Made by a program: the position numbers and the translations under genes
The notes under the pieces: model-generated
Database searches by the model: none
Seen by the model: only the letters and a program-made list of their open reading frames with translations
What the model was told of the DNA's origin: nothing
Source: Capitulum mitella
Taxonomy: Eukaryota; Arthropoda; Thecostraca; Pollicipedomorpha; Pollicipedidae
Assembly (NCBI GenBank): GCA_030062745.1
Contig: CP099851.1
Span: 9,922,393 to 9,986,392, forward strand
DNA: 64,000 nt
Direction of reading: 5' to 3'
In this document: one piece after another, positions 11,661 to 23,034 of the stretch
Layout of the letters: the number at the start of each line of letters is the position of its first letter
Position numbering within the stretch: the stretch's first letter is position 1

Positions 11661-12204
11661 GCGCTACAAAATGGCCTGTGGAAATGGTGGTCTACATAGG
11701 CCTCCGAACAGAAGGGCTGGGCGAGCCATGCCCCCTTACAGTTTTCAAAGTGGGAGGGGCAACATGTTACCTGCCCCCCCCCCCGCTGTTTCAGACTGAA
11801 AAAAACACTGCAGACAAACAATCAGTTTTTAGCAATAAATCCCTTAACCCGTTCAGCGGAAGGGGGGTTTCGCGCTAACGCGCACTGAAAGAGACGCATG
11901 ACAGTGCCCCTCCGATCTCGGAAACGGGAAGTGACAGAGACATAGAATTTAATGGACAGGATGAAACCATAACGATTTGCATTGTGCGCAATTTTCATAA
12001 CCCTAGGCCAACATCTTCAAGGTCAAATGGGGTAGAAAACGTCAACTTTGGACACTTTCTCTGCCCATACAGGTCACTCCGTACGACTTTTCGAACGAAA
12101 CGGGAAAAGGATGTTCGTCTGAGCGTTAAAACATAGAATGCAACAATTTCCATTCATTGTACCAGGTCACAAAATAGTTACCCTTAAGCTCTAATGACCT
12201 TGAC

Positions 12205-12520
12205 GTGCAATGACTCTGGTATATTCAAGCATATCCATGTGCGCACACGTTTTTATTAGGATCTCTGAATGCATATTTCATATAAATCGACATGCCGCAA
12301 AGCAAATCTGGACCAGGTCACAAAATATTTGGCATTGGCCTTTGATGGCCTTGACCTTCACTCACCCTGGTTTATGTAAGCGTATCAGTGTGCGCACGCA
12401 TGTTTTTATTAGGATCTTCGAATGCATATTTCATACACACCGACATGCTGCAAAGCAAATCTGAATCAGGTCACAAGCTGGCTGACCTTGACCTTTGATG
12501 ACCTTGATCCTTGTTGACCC
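12205..12520. repeat. Two tandem units of about 150 bp inside family 3 copy 1
   Basis: The units share GTGCGCACRC, TTTTTATTAGGATCT, GAATGCATATTTCATA, GCAAAGCAAATCTG and CAGGTCACAA. They start near 12239 and 12390. The reverse complement of the same unit is present three times in the copy at 24901-26169. Confidence 0.7.
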
Positions 12521-12720
12521 TGGCTTTGGTCTTGATACATCTATCACTATGCCCTAATGACGTCGCCTCACTGTGTTCAAATGGCAATCTTAAGTAGAAC
12601 GCTAGTCCATTCACGAAGTTCCCATTTGTCAGCGACAACCGTTATTTCTGTTGTGTTTGCTTGACTTCAAATGCATGAAACTTCAAAAATTTCCGGCCGA
12701 TTTTCGATTTCCTGCATCAA

Positions 12721-12823
12721 TTGACGAGTTATTCAATTGCCATAAATGTTACAAAGCAACAGCAACCAGCAATCGACGAGCTATCCAACTGCCATAATGT
12801 CACAAAGCAACAGCAACCAGCTC
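12721..12823. repeat. 52-bp tandem duplication
   Basis: A unit of about 52 bases containing CAAAGCAACAGCAACCAGC is present twice (12721-12772 and 12773-12823). The second family 3 copy has one unit at the matching place (about 24985-25035, reverse strand), so the duplication arose in this copy after insertion or in its lineage. Confidence 0.65.
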
Positions 12824-12989
12824 CGATGCGTTCTCGAGACCCCCCCCCCTCTTTCCAGTGCGCGTGATAAAATTAGGAGGTATCTGTGCGCCCGCTCTGT
12901 CCGATGCGCTGTACATGCTTCACGGCATTTATCCAGAGCGCGCTCAACAGTGACAAAGCCACTTGAGGACGCTGGAGCAAGTCGAGACC

Positions 12990-13870
12990 GCGCCAAATGA
13001 CGAGCACTCGAGCCGGACCGGAGGCATGGTCGCTCTGGTGGAGCGGTTGTCCACCGGATTCGGGCTGCAGCTGGCCGTGGAGGTGTTTTCCATCGGAGAA
13101 GAGCTCTCACGCAGCCGCCAGCTGAGGGCGACCTCGGCGTAGGAATCGTTTGTCTTCGCAGAACGCATCCAGTGCATGTATCGGTGACAGCGGCTGAGGC
13201 GGGTCCCGAAGGACACGTGGGATCCTGCCGAGAAAACGGAACATCCCAAACGGCTAGATGGCGACGGTGAGCAGCGCCGTGATTTCCACCCACTCTGCCT
13301 CTACCGACGGCAGTATTTCGAGGTTCTGGACACCTTGTACGCGCGGTTCGCCCAGCGATTCTGCCAGCCGGCTTTTTACAGCTTGCAAGAGATTCTGGAG
13401 GAGGTTCTGGAGGATGCCGCCGCCGGTGACGTCTTCACCGTCCCACAGGTGTAGAGGATATGTACAAGGTAAACCTGAGCCTGGTTGCACGGTTGCAAGT
13501 GCAGCTGAAGATGCTGCCGGACATCTGCCAGCTGCAAGGCAAGGGGCGCCTTAAGGTAAATGAAATCTCCGGTGCAGGGAGGGACGCCACCAGCACAGGC
13601 GGGGCTGTGGTGCAGGAAGATATTGAGTGAGGTCATCACCCTACTTCGGCTCTGCTTCACGGTCACTGTCACCGGTGCCGCCTTAGAGAGAACCTTATCG
13701 GTGCTCAGGCGCACGGAATGTACCTGCGTACCACCATGTCTCAACCGAGGCTGAACACGGCTATGTTATGTACCGAAAGCAGCGCACCGATGCCCTCGAC
13801 GTGTCGGCCATCACCAACGGGTTCATTCACAACAGCGACCGCCAACGAAGCTATTTCGGCGTTTAAGTAT
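12990..13870 (+). pseudogene. Decayed hAT-type transposase (ZMYM1-like), C-terminal half
   Basis: Broken reading frames together match the C-terminal half of hAT-type proteins such as ZMYM1-like/DUF4371 proteins. In order: FGLQLAVEVFSIGEELSRSRQL (13060-13130); YRRQYFEVLDTLYARFAQRF with ILEEVLEDAAAGDVFT (13295-13440); a dimerisation-domain block VITLLRLCFTVTVTGAALER with LSVLRR (13632-13710), whose usual form is ..LTIPVTS..AERSFS.LRRIK; then RTTMSQPRLN in another frame; and a terminal HNSDRQRSYFG (about 13828-13863). Frameshifts and stops break it several times, so it is not functional. No ends or target duplication were found. The family is well supported; the exact clade is not. Confidence 0.65.
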
Positions 13871-14078
13871 GCCGAGTTGGCCAGGAAGTTGTGATACTAT
13901 GCTTTACCAACGTGAGATCTAATAACTGACGATGCAGCTTGACGGTGTAGTGAAATGACACTGCTTGGCTTTACCGAGGCCAGGAGTTCGGCTCAACGGA
14001 CTAAATGAGTTGATCTGTTGGTGTGATCGCACCTCTTGAGGTTTCAATATCCTTTGGTTCATTAGCTGATATTTTTAA

Positions 14079-15390
14079 CCCGCCAACGACTGGGGGGACG
14101 GTTGCCCGCCCCCCAGAGGTTTTTCTAAGATTGCGAGAGAACGAACAAACGCAGCGCCACGAAACCTCGTGTACCTTTTGCTTGATCATTTTTACACCTT
14201 GTGGCAAAGTTTTGACCTCAGGTCAAGTGAAATGTCTGACCTAGGCCAGGTCAGGCAGACCTATATCCAAAAACGTTTAGCGCCCTGTAACTATTTCGGA
14301 AAACACGATATCACGCTAATACTTTCAGGGACTGGAGATCTTAATGAATGCAACAAATCTGCTATCTCAGACTTTTCGAAAATTCCCGGATCACTGACCC
14401 GAGGAGACCCATTTTCAAGGCACGTCGTCGTATTTTTGGAAACAGACGGAATCTTTAATAGCATTTTTTAGTGTGGGGTGATGCGGCCTAAGGTCAGGTC
14501 ACGAATAACTGCTATGAGCCAAAATGTGCCGACGCCAAAATCAGAGAATAATTACTCCGAACGGGTTAAAAATGGCAGAGCTGGCTCGTGCAATCACAAA
14601 CAACACCAGAAAGTTAAAAAGTGTCGAAAAATTACATGTTTTGGAAATAAACAGGCTCTCGCAAATAAAGTTCCTTCATTTGTGCAGATTGATAACTACT
14701 GAAATAAACCATCACAAGAACCACTAGGAACAAAATAAATATGATAAAATAAATAAATAAAATAAATAAATAAAAATAAATAAAATAAAAATAAATAAAT
14801 AATAAATAAAATCAAAATCAAAATAAATATAAAATAATAAAATAAAAATAAATAAAATAATAAATATAAATATAATAAAAATAAATAAATATTCAAAAAA
14901 ATATGAATAAATATGACATGGATAGGTTCATTTCGTAAAAATAAAGAAACCCCAAAAAAATGTTCCCTTTAACTTCATACAGCGTTCGGCTACGGAGCCG
15001 CCGGCAGTCGGCGCGAAAATCGCCGTGTCTCTAATTCAACGTTTCGGCGTATATATTGAATAAATCAGAGAAATTTGGCATGTATTGGCATTTGCGGGCT
15101 TTTGCTTGTTCATTGGTGCCTCTACCTAGACTTTATTAAACACAGCCGTTGAGATTCAGGCGGCTTCTGGGTTTCATGCCGTTGGCTGTGAGAAAAGATA
15201 CATAGAGCGCAACTGGCTTACATATTCTCCAGAACTAAAAATGAGACCAGTTCTGAGCTTTCCTCGTCACGAGCTTCCCAACGGTGTGCTTATTTTTATC
15301 GAGCGACCAACCGCTCGTGAGTCAGAGGGGGGCGGTCAACCACACCCCCTAGTCGGGCGTGATCAGCGCCGGCCGCCAGTCCGGCGCCGG
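14079..15390 (+). mobile_element. TTAA family 2 element, copy A (piggyBac-like, non-autonomous)
   Basis: It is flanked by TTAA at 14075-14078 and 15391-15394. The left end, CCCGCCAACGACTGGGGGG, and the reverse complement of the right end, CCGGCGCCGGACTGGCGG, are imperfect terminal inverted repeats. Copy B (19407-20621) matches it along its length, and both right ends reach TTAA exactly 26 bases after a shared GATC. Copy A is longer because an AAATA-type simple repeat expanded at 14739-14902. It has no transposase frame. Confidence 0.75.
14739..14902. repeat. AAATA/AAAT-type low-complexity tract
   Basis: About 165 bases made almost only of A and T in AAATAAATA-type patterns. It accounts for the length difference between the two family 2 copies. 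The long minus-strand frame here (Tyr/Leu/Phe-rich) is an artefact of the repeat. Confidence 0.9.
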
Positions 15391-15394
15391 TTAA

Positions 15395-17300
15395 TGACCG
15401 GGAATATAATCAACGGTACAGTGTGATGACACTGCTGGGCTGTGCCGTCCCCATCAGTTGGCTGAGTGGAGTGAGTGAGTTGGTCTGACGGCGTGGTCGC
15501 ACTTCCTGAGGTTTCAGTGTTGATCGGCCAGATCTTAGCGTTTCCGTCGTTTTCGTTTCAATCGCTCAGTTTTCAAATATCAACAACTTGTAGTATGCAA
15601 GAACTATGGTAATCAAGACTTAAGTTTGTTCCAGCGTAAATCATTTTCGTCCAATCGGTCTCGAACCGTTATGCAAGAACGATGACGCTGTACGCCAACC
15701 TCTGTGATATATCACAGGTGTACGAAAAAAGGGCAGGCCTCCCTCCTACTTTTAGTGTGAGTTCGTGTGTAAGTGGTGGAAGGGGGCTCAGCCATCTTAA
15801 TTTCCCCTCCCCTCACACTTGCCAGACCATCGGAACATCTGTACTTTCATTATGCACCAAAAATGATCATTGTGCACCATAAATGTCCCATTAAAAAGTA
15901 AAGCTGGAAAATTCAACTGATATTTAAATAATATAATGGTGAACATACAACCAATATCTATAATACATTTCTGTGGCCTCGGTCATGCCCTTGGCGGGTG
16001 GTTTCGGCCATCTTTACGGTCCCCTGAGGCTTCTACTGTAGGCCCTGGAAGGCCGGGGATCTCTCTGACCGACTCTCACACCCCTCCTGATCGCCACTGG
16101 GTCCTCCTGCACGTACCTGGAGCTTCCCTGATCACCTCTGAACTCCTCTGTCCGTACCCTGTCGATTCTCTGATCGATTCTCTGATCGTCCCTGAGGCCT
16201 GCTATCGTCTCCAGGCCCTTCCCGATCGTCCCTGGGGTCACTCTGACGGACTCCCGTACTCCCAATCGTTTCCGGAACCTCTCGCCCATCCCTGGGACGT
16301 CCCTGATCGTCACCACTCACTGAGCCTCTCCTACTGTATCCTGAGGCTTCTATGGGCGTCTATAACATTCTAGTGGTCCCGGTGCCACGAAATGTATAGA
16401 TTCTAGCCCGCCATGGTGTGTCTCAGAGCGTCGCGTCTCGGGGGCTGCCCTGGCCGACACTGGAGCCTCCCTGGTCAACCACGGATTCCTCTGACCGTCT
16501 GTGAGGCCAATCAAGGTGTCTTCAGGGACACGTTACTAACCATCTTCGAGGCCATCCAAACGTCCCCGTAATCTATCGTATCCGGGACTTCCACAGACAC
16601 TTCCAACCAGCTTTCTGAGTACGAGGGACGTGTCCGGAGACATTCAACACGAAGCCCTTTCAGAACCACGTTCCTCTTCGGGCCTGTCTCGCGAGAACCT
16701 TTTACGTCGCTCTTACTACTGATACCTCTGACACAAAATGCGCTAATTATTTAGGTGAGTACTGGGTCAAACGATTTCGTTCTGCCGAACCGCACCCCCT
16801 CCCATGTCGGCTAAAATAATTTAGCTTCTGGCCTCTCACTTTTTGAAGCGTTCCTGTGTCTATGGTGGCTAAGACGGAAGTTATGCAGGGTTTCACAGAA
16901 AGTCCAAGTGTTGCTTAATCGACACTGACAAATTAAAGCTAGTTTTGAGCCGTCCTGCTTTTGTTGTCGGGTGTGAGAACATCAGCATACTCCGCAACTT
17001 CAGTGAGCAACACAATCGTGGGTTTTACTCCATTCTTCAAATAATGCAAATGCTAGCTTGCGCCTACAAAATGCCTTTTTGACGGACATATTCGTATTAA
17101 CCCGTGAGTTACTGGTACCATTTTTCGCATCCTTTTCGCCTTTCTCTCGCATAGCTTTTGAACGACACTGCCAGTTCCACCCAAATTTCCAGTACTTCCA
17201 TCCGAACAACAAAGACACGTTTGCCGAAACCTAGCTGACCAGGTCACCACAGGTCACCCAATATGGCGTCATAGCTGAATCACGGGCGCGTTTCTCGAGT
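15395..17300. other. Intergenic, degenerate minisatellite-like stretch, no gene
   Basis: From about 16010 to 16370 the sequence is built of short degenerate units such as TCTGATCG(A/T)(T/C)(T/C)C and CCCTGAGGCY. The clearest tandem is TCTCTGATCGAT next to TCTCTGATCGTC at 16170-16192. Frames on both strands here encode Asp/Arg/Glu/Gly-rich repeats and are not convincing genes. The remainder shows nothing I recognise. A TTAACCCG at 17097-17104 could be one end of another TTAA element, but no partner was found. Confidence 0.5.
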
Positions 17301-17498
17301 GCAGTCAGGACTCCGCTACTGTGTTCTCCACGGCCGACCGTTGACCAGAGCGGGTGTGTCTCGCTCTCCTCCGGCTCTCGGGCGGCAGAGGCGGGCCGAG
17401 CAGCGGCGGCTCGGGTGAGCCGCGCCAGGTGGGCGGTCGCGTCAACAGGGCTGCAAAGTCCACTGCATGGCGGATGAAGAGTAAGTGACCTGGGCGCA

Positions 17499-17847
17499 GT
17501 GAAATATCAGCCGGAAATGAGCGAGCCTTTGGAAGACTTCACATCTGAATATCCATACAGTGATGCACATAACGAACCAAGTGGATCGCCAAGACTGGAT
17601 ACGGCGCGCAGAAAACGTCAAGTGTCGGTCTCCGACATGGTAAAAAGCAGTGTCCAAAACAAGCGGAAAGTCCACTCTGTTCTAAAGGAGAGCAAAGAGG
17701 AAGAGACAGTAGGTACAGAGCTGCTAACTGCAATGCAGGCAACGATTGAAAGTAGCATAGAAAAACTTAGCACCAAGACACTTAACAAAAAAGACCAGAA
17801 ACCTGAAAGCTTTGAAAAACGATTCGACACAGTCGAAGACACATTAA
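17499..17847 (+). pseudogene. Possible LINE ORF1 fragment
   Basis: An open frame encodes a basic, Lys/Glu-rich segment with a probable coiled coil (ELLTAMQATIESSIEKL, then FEKRFDTVEDTL), the style of L1-like ORF1 proteins. It follows a GC-rich stretch (17340-17450) that could be a LINE 5' region and precedes clear reverse-transcriptase remains in the same orientation. The frame runs into an inserted inverted-repeat element at 17848. The ORF1 assignment is inference from composition and context; no diagnostic RRM motif is visible. Confidence 0.35.
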
Positions 17848-18558
17848 GCGCGTTTATACGAGCATTTGGAAAGCTGCCAGATTCCCGGCCAGGTTGGCCG
17901 GATTGACCAGCTTTAAAACAAATGCTGATTTAAACTACAATCTGGTTCTGGAAATGCGTTTTTTAACATCATGGGACAGAATGAATGGATTGCAATGCAA
18001 ACAAACTTGAAATAAAAGTGGGAGAAACTTTGGCTTTCTGTAACACATGCCATGCGTAGTAACTTCCTCGCGTGTTCTGCGGTCTTTTTGGCGGCTTCTG
18101 GCCAGCCTGGCCGCGTCCTGGCAGTGCGGCCGCTGGCCAAATCCAGTGGTTCACAAAGGCTTTGTACCTTGACAAGACTGGAAGGTTTTAGAACGAAGGC
18201 GCTGATTGGTCGAAGACTGATAAGCCGGAAGCGCAGGGAGAATGGCGAGGGAGCGGAAAATTCCTTCACTCGTTGTACACGTGTTACTTGTTTACGATCG
18301 TAACGTTTTTTGTTTGAAACGATTTGTGATTTTCAAAATGTAAAGAAGGTAATGGGGTTGGTATACACATTTAGTTAGCTGTAATTTCATGCAAACCAGC
18401 ATAGGTCGCAGTGGTGTTTAAACTGCCATGTGTAACAAAAGTGAAAGGAAAGTGAAGGAAACCTAGAACCTCACGGATGCTTAAACTGGCGAGAAAGGTG
18501 CACCCTGGCCAATCTGGCCGGGAATCTGGCAACTTTTCAAATGCCCGTATAAACGCGC
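17848..18558. mobile_element. 0.7 kb inverted-repeat element (MITE-like) inside LINE remains
   Basis: The ends are inverted repeats of about 60 bases. The left begins GCGCGTTTATACGAGCATTT and the right, reversed, begins GCGCGTTTATACGGGCATTT; both continue with TGCCAGATTCCCGGCCAG. The 711-bp interior has no coding frame of note. No clean target duplication is visible (flanks ACATTAA and CCTATTG), so the superfamily is not assigned. Confidence 0.65.
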
Positions 18559-18740
18559 CTATTGTTTGCAACTCACACTGCAAATGCAAATTTGCAGTAA
18601 GCACTGAATTCACTACAAACAGAAAACAAAAGATTGGTAGAGCAGCAAGAAAACTCTCATGCCGACAACAGAAAGCGTTCTCTTATCTCCATCCGCGATC
18701 GAGATTAGAGAAAGAGAATTGTGCTCTAATTTGCGTGCGT

Positions 18741-20825
18741 GCCCTTATTTGAACATCCATCAGCAGGAAGCTACACTCGCATTGCTCTCTCTTAAAAACA
18801 GCACTTCACCGCGTTCCAGTGGCCATTCTGTAGTTTTCAAAACGTTTTACGACCAAATGAAAGAGCTTATCTGTTAAGTTTATGGTGAAGTCTACGAACA
18901 AGTATGGATGGACAGTAAAATAAAAAGCAGTGTGACTGCACTTATACCAAAAAAAGATAAGGACCAGAGAAGGGTTCAGTGTCCAATCCAGTCTAATCCA
19001 TTCAAACCAATCAGCCTCTTAGAAGTCGTCTACAAAATTCCTACTAAGGTGCTGGTAAGACGTATGAGAAAAAATGCCAAAAGAATGCACTGACGAGAAC
19101 CAAACCGGGTTCCGATTCATAGGGAGAAAACATCCATCTCACCTTTAATCTAATGGAATACTGGTACGACAAAGACAGGGCCACACTTCTACTGCCGTGC
19201 GACTTAAAAAAAAAAACTATGACAGGATCGACTGGGACTACATTAAAGACACCGCAGCTAGGTATGGCCTTGGAGAGCATTTTCAGAAATGGATCCATAT
19301 TCTCTACAAACGCAGTGCCAATCTATTACATGCACAAGCATATCTGAACGGTTTTCTTTCGAGCCCGCATGTCAATGAGAATGGTCTCAGACGGAAATTC
19401 CTTTAACTCGCCCCCGACTGGGGGGCTGTTGACAGCCCCCCTGAGCTTTTTCTGCGATTGCGAGAAAACGGTAAAACACAGAGCCACGAAACTTTGTGCA
19501 TCTTTTGCTTCATCATTTTTACATCTTGTGTCAAAATTTTGACCTCAGGTCAGGTCAGGCGCCTGAACTAAGTCAGGTCAAACAGGCCTATCTTCAAAAA
19601 AGTTTAGCGCCCTCTAACTTTTTTCGCAAAACAAGATATCTCAATAATACTTTCAGGGATTAGTAATCTTGATACATGCAATAAATCTGCTATCTCAGAT
19701 TTTTCGGAATTTTCCGGGTCACTGACCTAAGGTCAAGCCCATTTTTAAGACATGTCATCGTTTTTTCGGAAACTGACGGAATATTTTACAACATTTTTAG
19801 TGTGGAGTGAAGCAGGCATCTAGTTACCGTCATTGGGCAAAGTATCAATGACTTCCAGCCATTGACCTGAGGCCAGGTCACGAAGAACTGTAGTAAGCCA
19901 AAATGTACCACCGTCAAAATCGGCCGATGAATTACTCAGAATGGGTAGAAAATGGAAGAACTAGCTTGCACAGACAGAAGTAATACCAGGAACCTCAAAA
20001 AGTTTGAAAAAATGCATATTTTGGAAATAAACAGGCTCTCGCGAATAAACCTCCGCCAATTGTGTAGATTGGTAAGTAATGAATTTTCCCAAAATTTAAG
20101 CATGGAAAACCCTCACAAGAACCATTAAGGATCAATAAAATTTATATGGATTAGTTTTTTTCGCGAAAATAAAGGAACGCTAAAATTAGTTCACGTCAAT
20201 TTGTTACTGCATACGGCTGCGGCGCACGCCGACAGCCGTCTTGAGAATTGCCGTGTTTTTAACTCGACGTTTCGGCGTACATAATTAACAAATCTGAGAA
20301 ATAAGATGTGTATCGGCATTTGTAGGCCTTTACTTGTGCGCTGGTGCCTTTATTTTTGCGTTATTAGTCACAGCCCTTGAGATTCAGGCCATTTCTCGGT
20401 CTCATACAATCGGCTATGAGAAAACATATAAAGAGTGTGAATTGCTTACATATTATCTAAAACTAAAAAATGAGCCCAGTTTCGAGCGCTACTCGTCACA
20501 AGCTTTCCAACGGTGTGTTTATTTTTATTGTGCGACCAACCGTTCGCGAGTTAGAGGGGGGCGGCCAACAGCCCCCCCCCCAGTCGCGCATGATCGTCAC
20601 GGACCGACGGTCGTGCGTGGATTAAGCTGTTTTTCTCCTCGTGCTGGAACCCCCAGCCGTTAGGATTCGACATCATCAGCAAGTTTAGGACGTCCAGATT
20701 GCAAACGTTAATGTTAAGCTCACTGTCTACGCTGATGGCGTCACGTGGTGATGGACGAGCCCCCAGCGCCAGTATGGCTAAATTCAATCAAAGTGCTTAA
20801 CCGATTTGGATTTATCTCCAGTCTC
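18741..20825 (+). pseudogene. Decayed L1-like LINE reverse transcriptase, split by an insertion
   Basis: Segments in order: EATLALLSLKNSTSPRSSGH with VFKTFYDQMKELI (18757-18873), the pre-catalytic 'lk..KSPG.DG' block; VTALIPKKDKD with PFKPISLLEVVYKIPTKVLV (18925-19056); DLKKKNYDRIDWDYI and GLGEHFQKWIHILYK (19200-19320), equal to the A block; LNGFLSSPHVNENGLRR (19345-19390); then, after a family 2 element inserted at 19403, VFLLVLEPPAV and VKLTVYADG (20629-20739), where YADG replaces the catalytic YADD; and IKVLNRFGFIS (about 20790-20820). Stops, frameshifts and the loss of the second Asp show it is dead. Endonuclease and 3' parts were not found. Confidence 0.8.
19407..20621 (+). mobile_element. 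TTAA family 2 element, copy B, inserted in a LINE
   Basis: TTAA flanks it at 19403-19406 and 20622-20625. The left end is CTCGCCCCCGACTGGGGGG; a matching inverted GACTGGGGGG lies about 45 bases inside the right end. The interior aligns with copy A, for example GCGAGA.AACG, AGCCACGAAAC, TTTTGACCTCAGGTCA and GATTCAGGC. Removing it with one TTAA joins the two halves of the reverse transcriptase, which supports both the boundaries and the TTAA target. Confidence 0.8.
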
Positions 20826-20828
20826 CGT

Positions 20829-21535
20829 AAGGTCATTCCATGCTAACTCAACCGGTGAAGGATACAACTGTACACACCGTCTCCTCAGATTTTGGGGAAA
20901 TAATGTGTGTCGGGTTTTCTCATGTCCTGATCATGAGTCTGATATTTGTAGACCTCTCCGATCAACTATTCGCCGTTGGCAGTGACGTCAAACTATGACG
21001 TCACGGCATTCAACGCGCCTTGAAATTGATTCCATCTCGGGAGCCTGAAAAGATTTCACAAGTACCAGAACGATGTTACTCAGTCAAAAATACTGTTTTT
21101 TGCTGTCCGTAATGAAATTCCAAAAGTAATTCGGTTCTGCTCTGCATAAATAAAATAAATTATTGTCATTTACCAAACATAGGATCACTTGACTTTCTTC
21201 AAAGCCCGATATTAGTAATCTACGAGCATTCTGCCCCAGAACCATTAATAAATATTATGGAACATTGGTAGCAAGGTGGTGTTGAATATCTATGAAGCCG
21301 GCCATGTCGAGCTTTGCGGACGCTGGCCTGCATCGTCGGGGCCTGCGCTGCGGCCGGGCTAATTACTTATCACGTCCACTAGGTGGTAACGAATACAGTT
21401 AGTTCATTTGTGCTGCATGTATTCGAGGAAATATTTGATTGCGCCATATTTCACAGACACAAGCAACTGATACGCACTTCGGCATTGGTCGTCGTCGGTA
21501 CACCTGGCTCAAACATGTTTTAAAGGCTTTGTATG
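20829..21535 (+). repeat. Left arm of a 2.9 kb inverted repeat (foldback element)
   Basis: About 700 bases match the reverse complement of 23035-23752. The outer edge shares TTCCATGCTAACTCAACCGG. The best-conserved core is TGTCGAGCTTTGCG with TGGCCTGC and TCGTCGG (about 21307-21345). Inner parts share GGAAATATTTGATTGCGCCA. Two TGACGTCA sites lie at 20983-20990 and 20996-21003 but are not kept in the other arm. The arms have diverged by perhaps 25-30%, so this is old. Confidence 0.7.
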
Positions 21536-23034
21536 ATGCAGCTGACCATGTCTCATACGCAGTTACTCTGGTCGAGTCTCTCGGTCCAAATGCGTGAAAC
21601 CCCGCGGTGCCCTTGATAGGCCTGGCTACCGAAAACCTTCGACCTTGCTTGCCGTCTCTGTGGTGTCGCTTGTGTCATGCAGATGAAGTCGATTCTTGTG
21701 CATAGAATGACACGACACATGTTTCGTTTTATTGTTTGGCGCGCAAATGGACGATCTGGCTCGCATCAGAATCAAGACAACATACGCCTACACCTTTTAC
21801 AAATTAGAAAACTGATGGGTAATATTGAGAATAAAATAGTCGGATGCAATGATACTTCATAAAGACAGTACCTTGTTGCATGGCGCACATCTTGACAGGT
21901 GGCAGAGAACATTTTCAGATGAAAATATAGTGAAAAAATCATAAATTATTCGGAAATATAGCAACATAAATGTTTTAATATACGCACAGTTATCGGTATA
22001 TCATCACGTTGCATAGGCCTGTGCAGAAATCGAACAGGGCCAGAGGCAGGCATATTTGTTCGGTCTCTGGTCGCTAGAGGCTGGCACGCGCTGTCACACG
22101 TTTGACGGTCCCGCCAGTTCCGTCATACGGGCCTTTTCCGTGACAAGTGTCAAGGAAATGCCACTCACAATGTAGGCCGAAATCTTCCTTGTTTAAACAC
22201 ATGCTTCTGGTGTTGTATTTGCTTTTGTGTTGCGCTGCGCAACCGTCAGCGAAATAGTGAATATTCCCAAGTACCTTGATTTTTGAGTCGCAGGCGATTA
22301 ATTACCTCCATCTGAAACGCATAAACGGATTCAGTATTGTACTTGAGAGCTGTCGTTTATCACACAAATCACACAATAAGTGATTTTACAGGCCCTCCAG
22401 CAGTGGTCGTATATACAACAAAGGGGTGAATGGTCGCCCGGACGTTTTTCCAGTGGTAACCCTGGACTTCGTTTTGCACCACCAATGGTAATTCTCTGAA
22501 AATTCCCGTATCAACCTTGCTTCATCTGGAGGAAAATTTGCGTTCAAGTCTCTTAGGGAGCTGTTCTGCACCTAGGTAATATGCTGACGGCAACGCAGTT
22601 TAACACAATAAAATAAATTTTAACATTTGTTAGAGCGTCCATTAACTCCTCCACTCTTCCACGCATCAATAGTAAAGTAATCCTGTCAGTGTTCACCCAC
22701 GTAATGTATTTTACCTCACCTGTTACAGACAGCTATTCCATATGAAAAAAAATGCTGACAGTTGTTTTTATGTCGTTATTAGTTGCTTTTATATAATCAG
22801 CTTTGCAGTGTGATGAAAAATACATACACAGAAAGAGTGTGTCGCCAGCACCAAGCAGTACACACCATGGAGGCCTCAAATAAGTGAAGGTTGAAAATCT
22901 TACGGGTGCTGTTGTTTTATCCCTTCATTGCTCGATGCTTCTCTGAGATTACACAGCATCAACAGTTTTCGATGGTGACGTTTTCCGCGTGTTGACCTCG
23001 CCAGAACAAAGTCTACTGACGTCATCTCGCTTGT
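21536..23034. other. Spacer between the inverted arms, no gene recognised
   Basis: About 1.5 kb of AT-rich DNA. Short frames (21677-21862 on plus, 22386-22571 on minus) show no known motif. If the arms are transposon ends, this would be the internal region of a non-autonomous foldback element. Confidence 0.5.

Larger units (their letters stand above)
11848..12866 (-). mobile_element. TTAA family 3 element, copy 1 (piggyBac-like, non-autonomous)
   Basis: It is an inverted, diverged copy of the element at 24901-26169. The left end is TTAA (11844-11847) followed by CCCGTTCAGCGGAAGGGGG; the right end is CTTTCCAGTGCGCGTG followed by ATAA (12867-12870), a TTAA with one change. Inside are two units of the family's roughly 150-bp tandem repeat (12205-12520) and TGACCT-rich DNA. 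No transposase frame is present. The TTAA duplication and CCC-type ends follow the piggyBac pattern. Confidence 0.75.

Noticed and set aside
14696..14896. Hydrophobic Leu/Phe/Tyr minus-strand frame resembling membrane segments
   Set aside because: It is a translation of the AAATA-type low-complexity tract inside a transposon.
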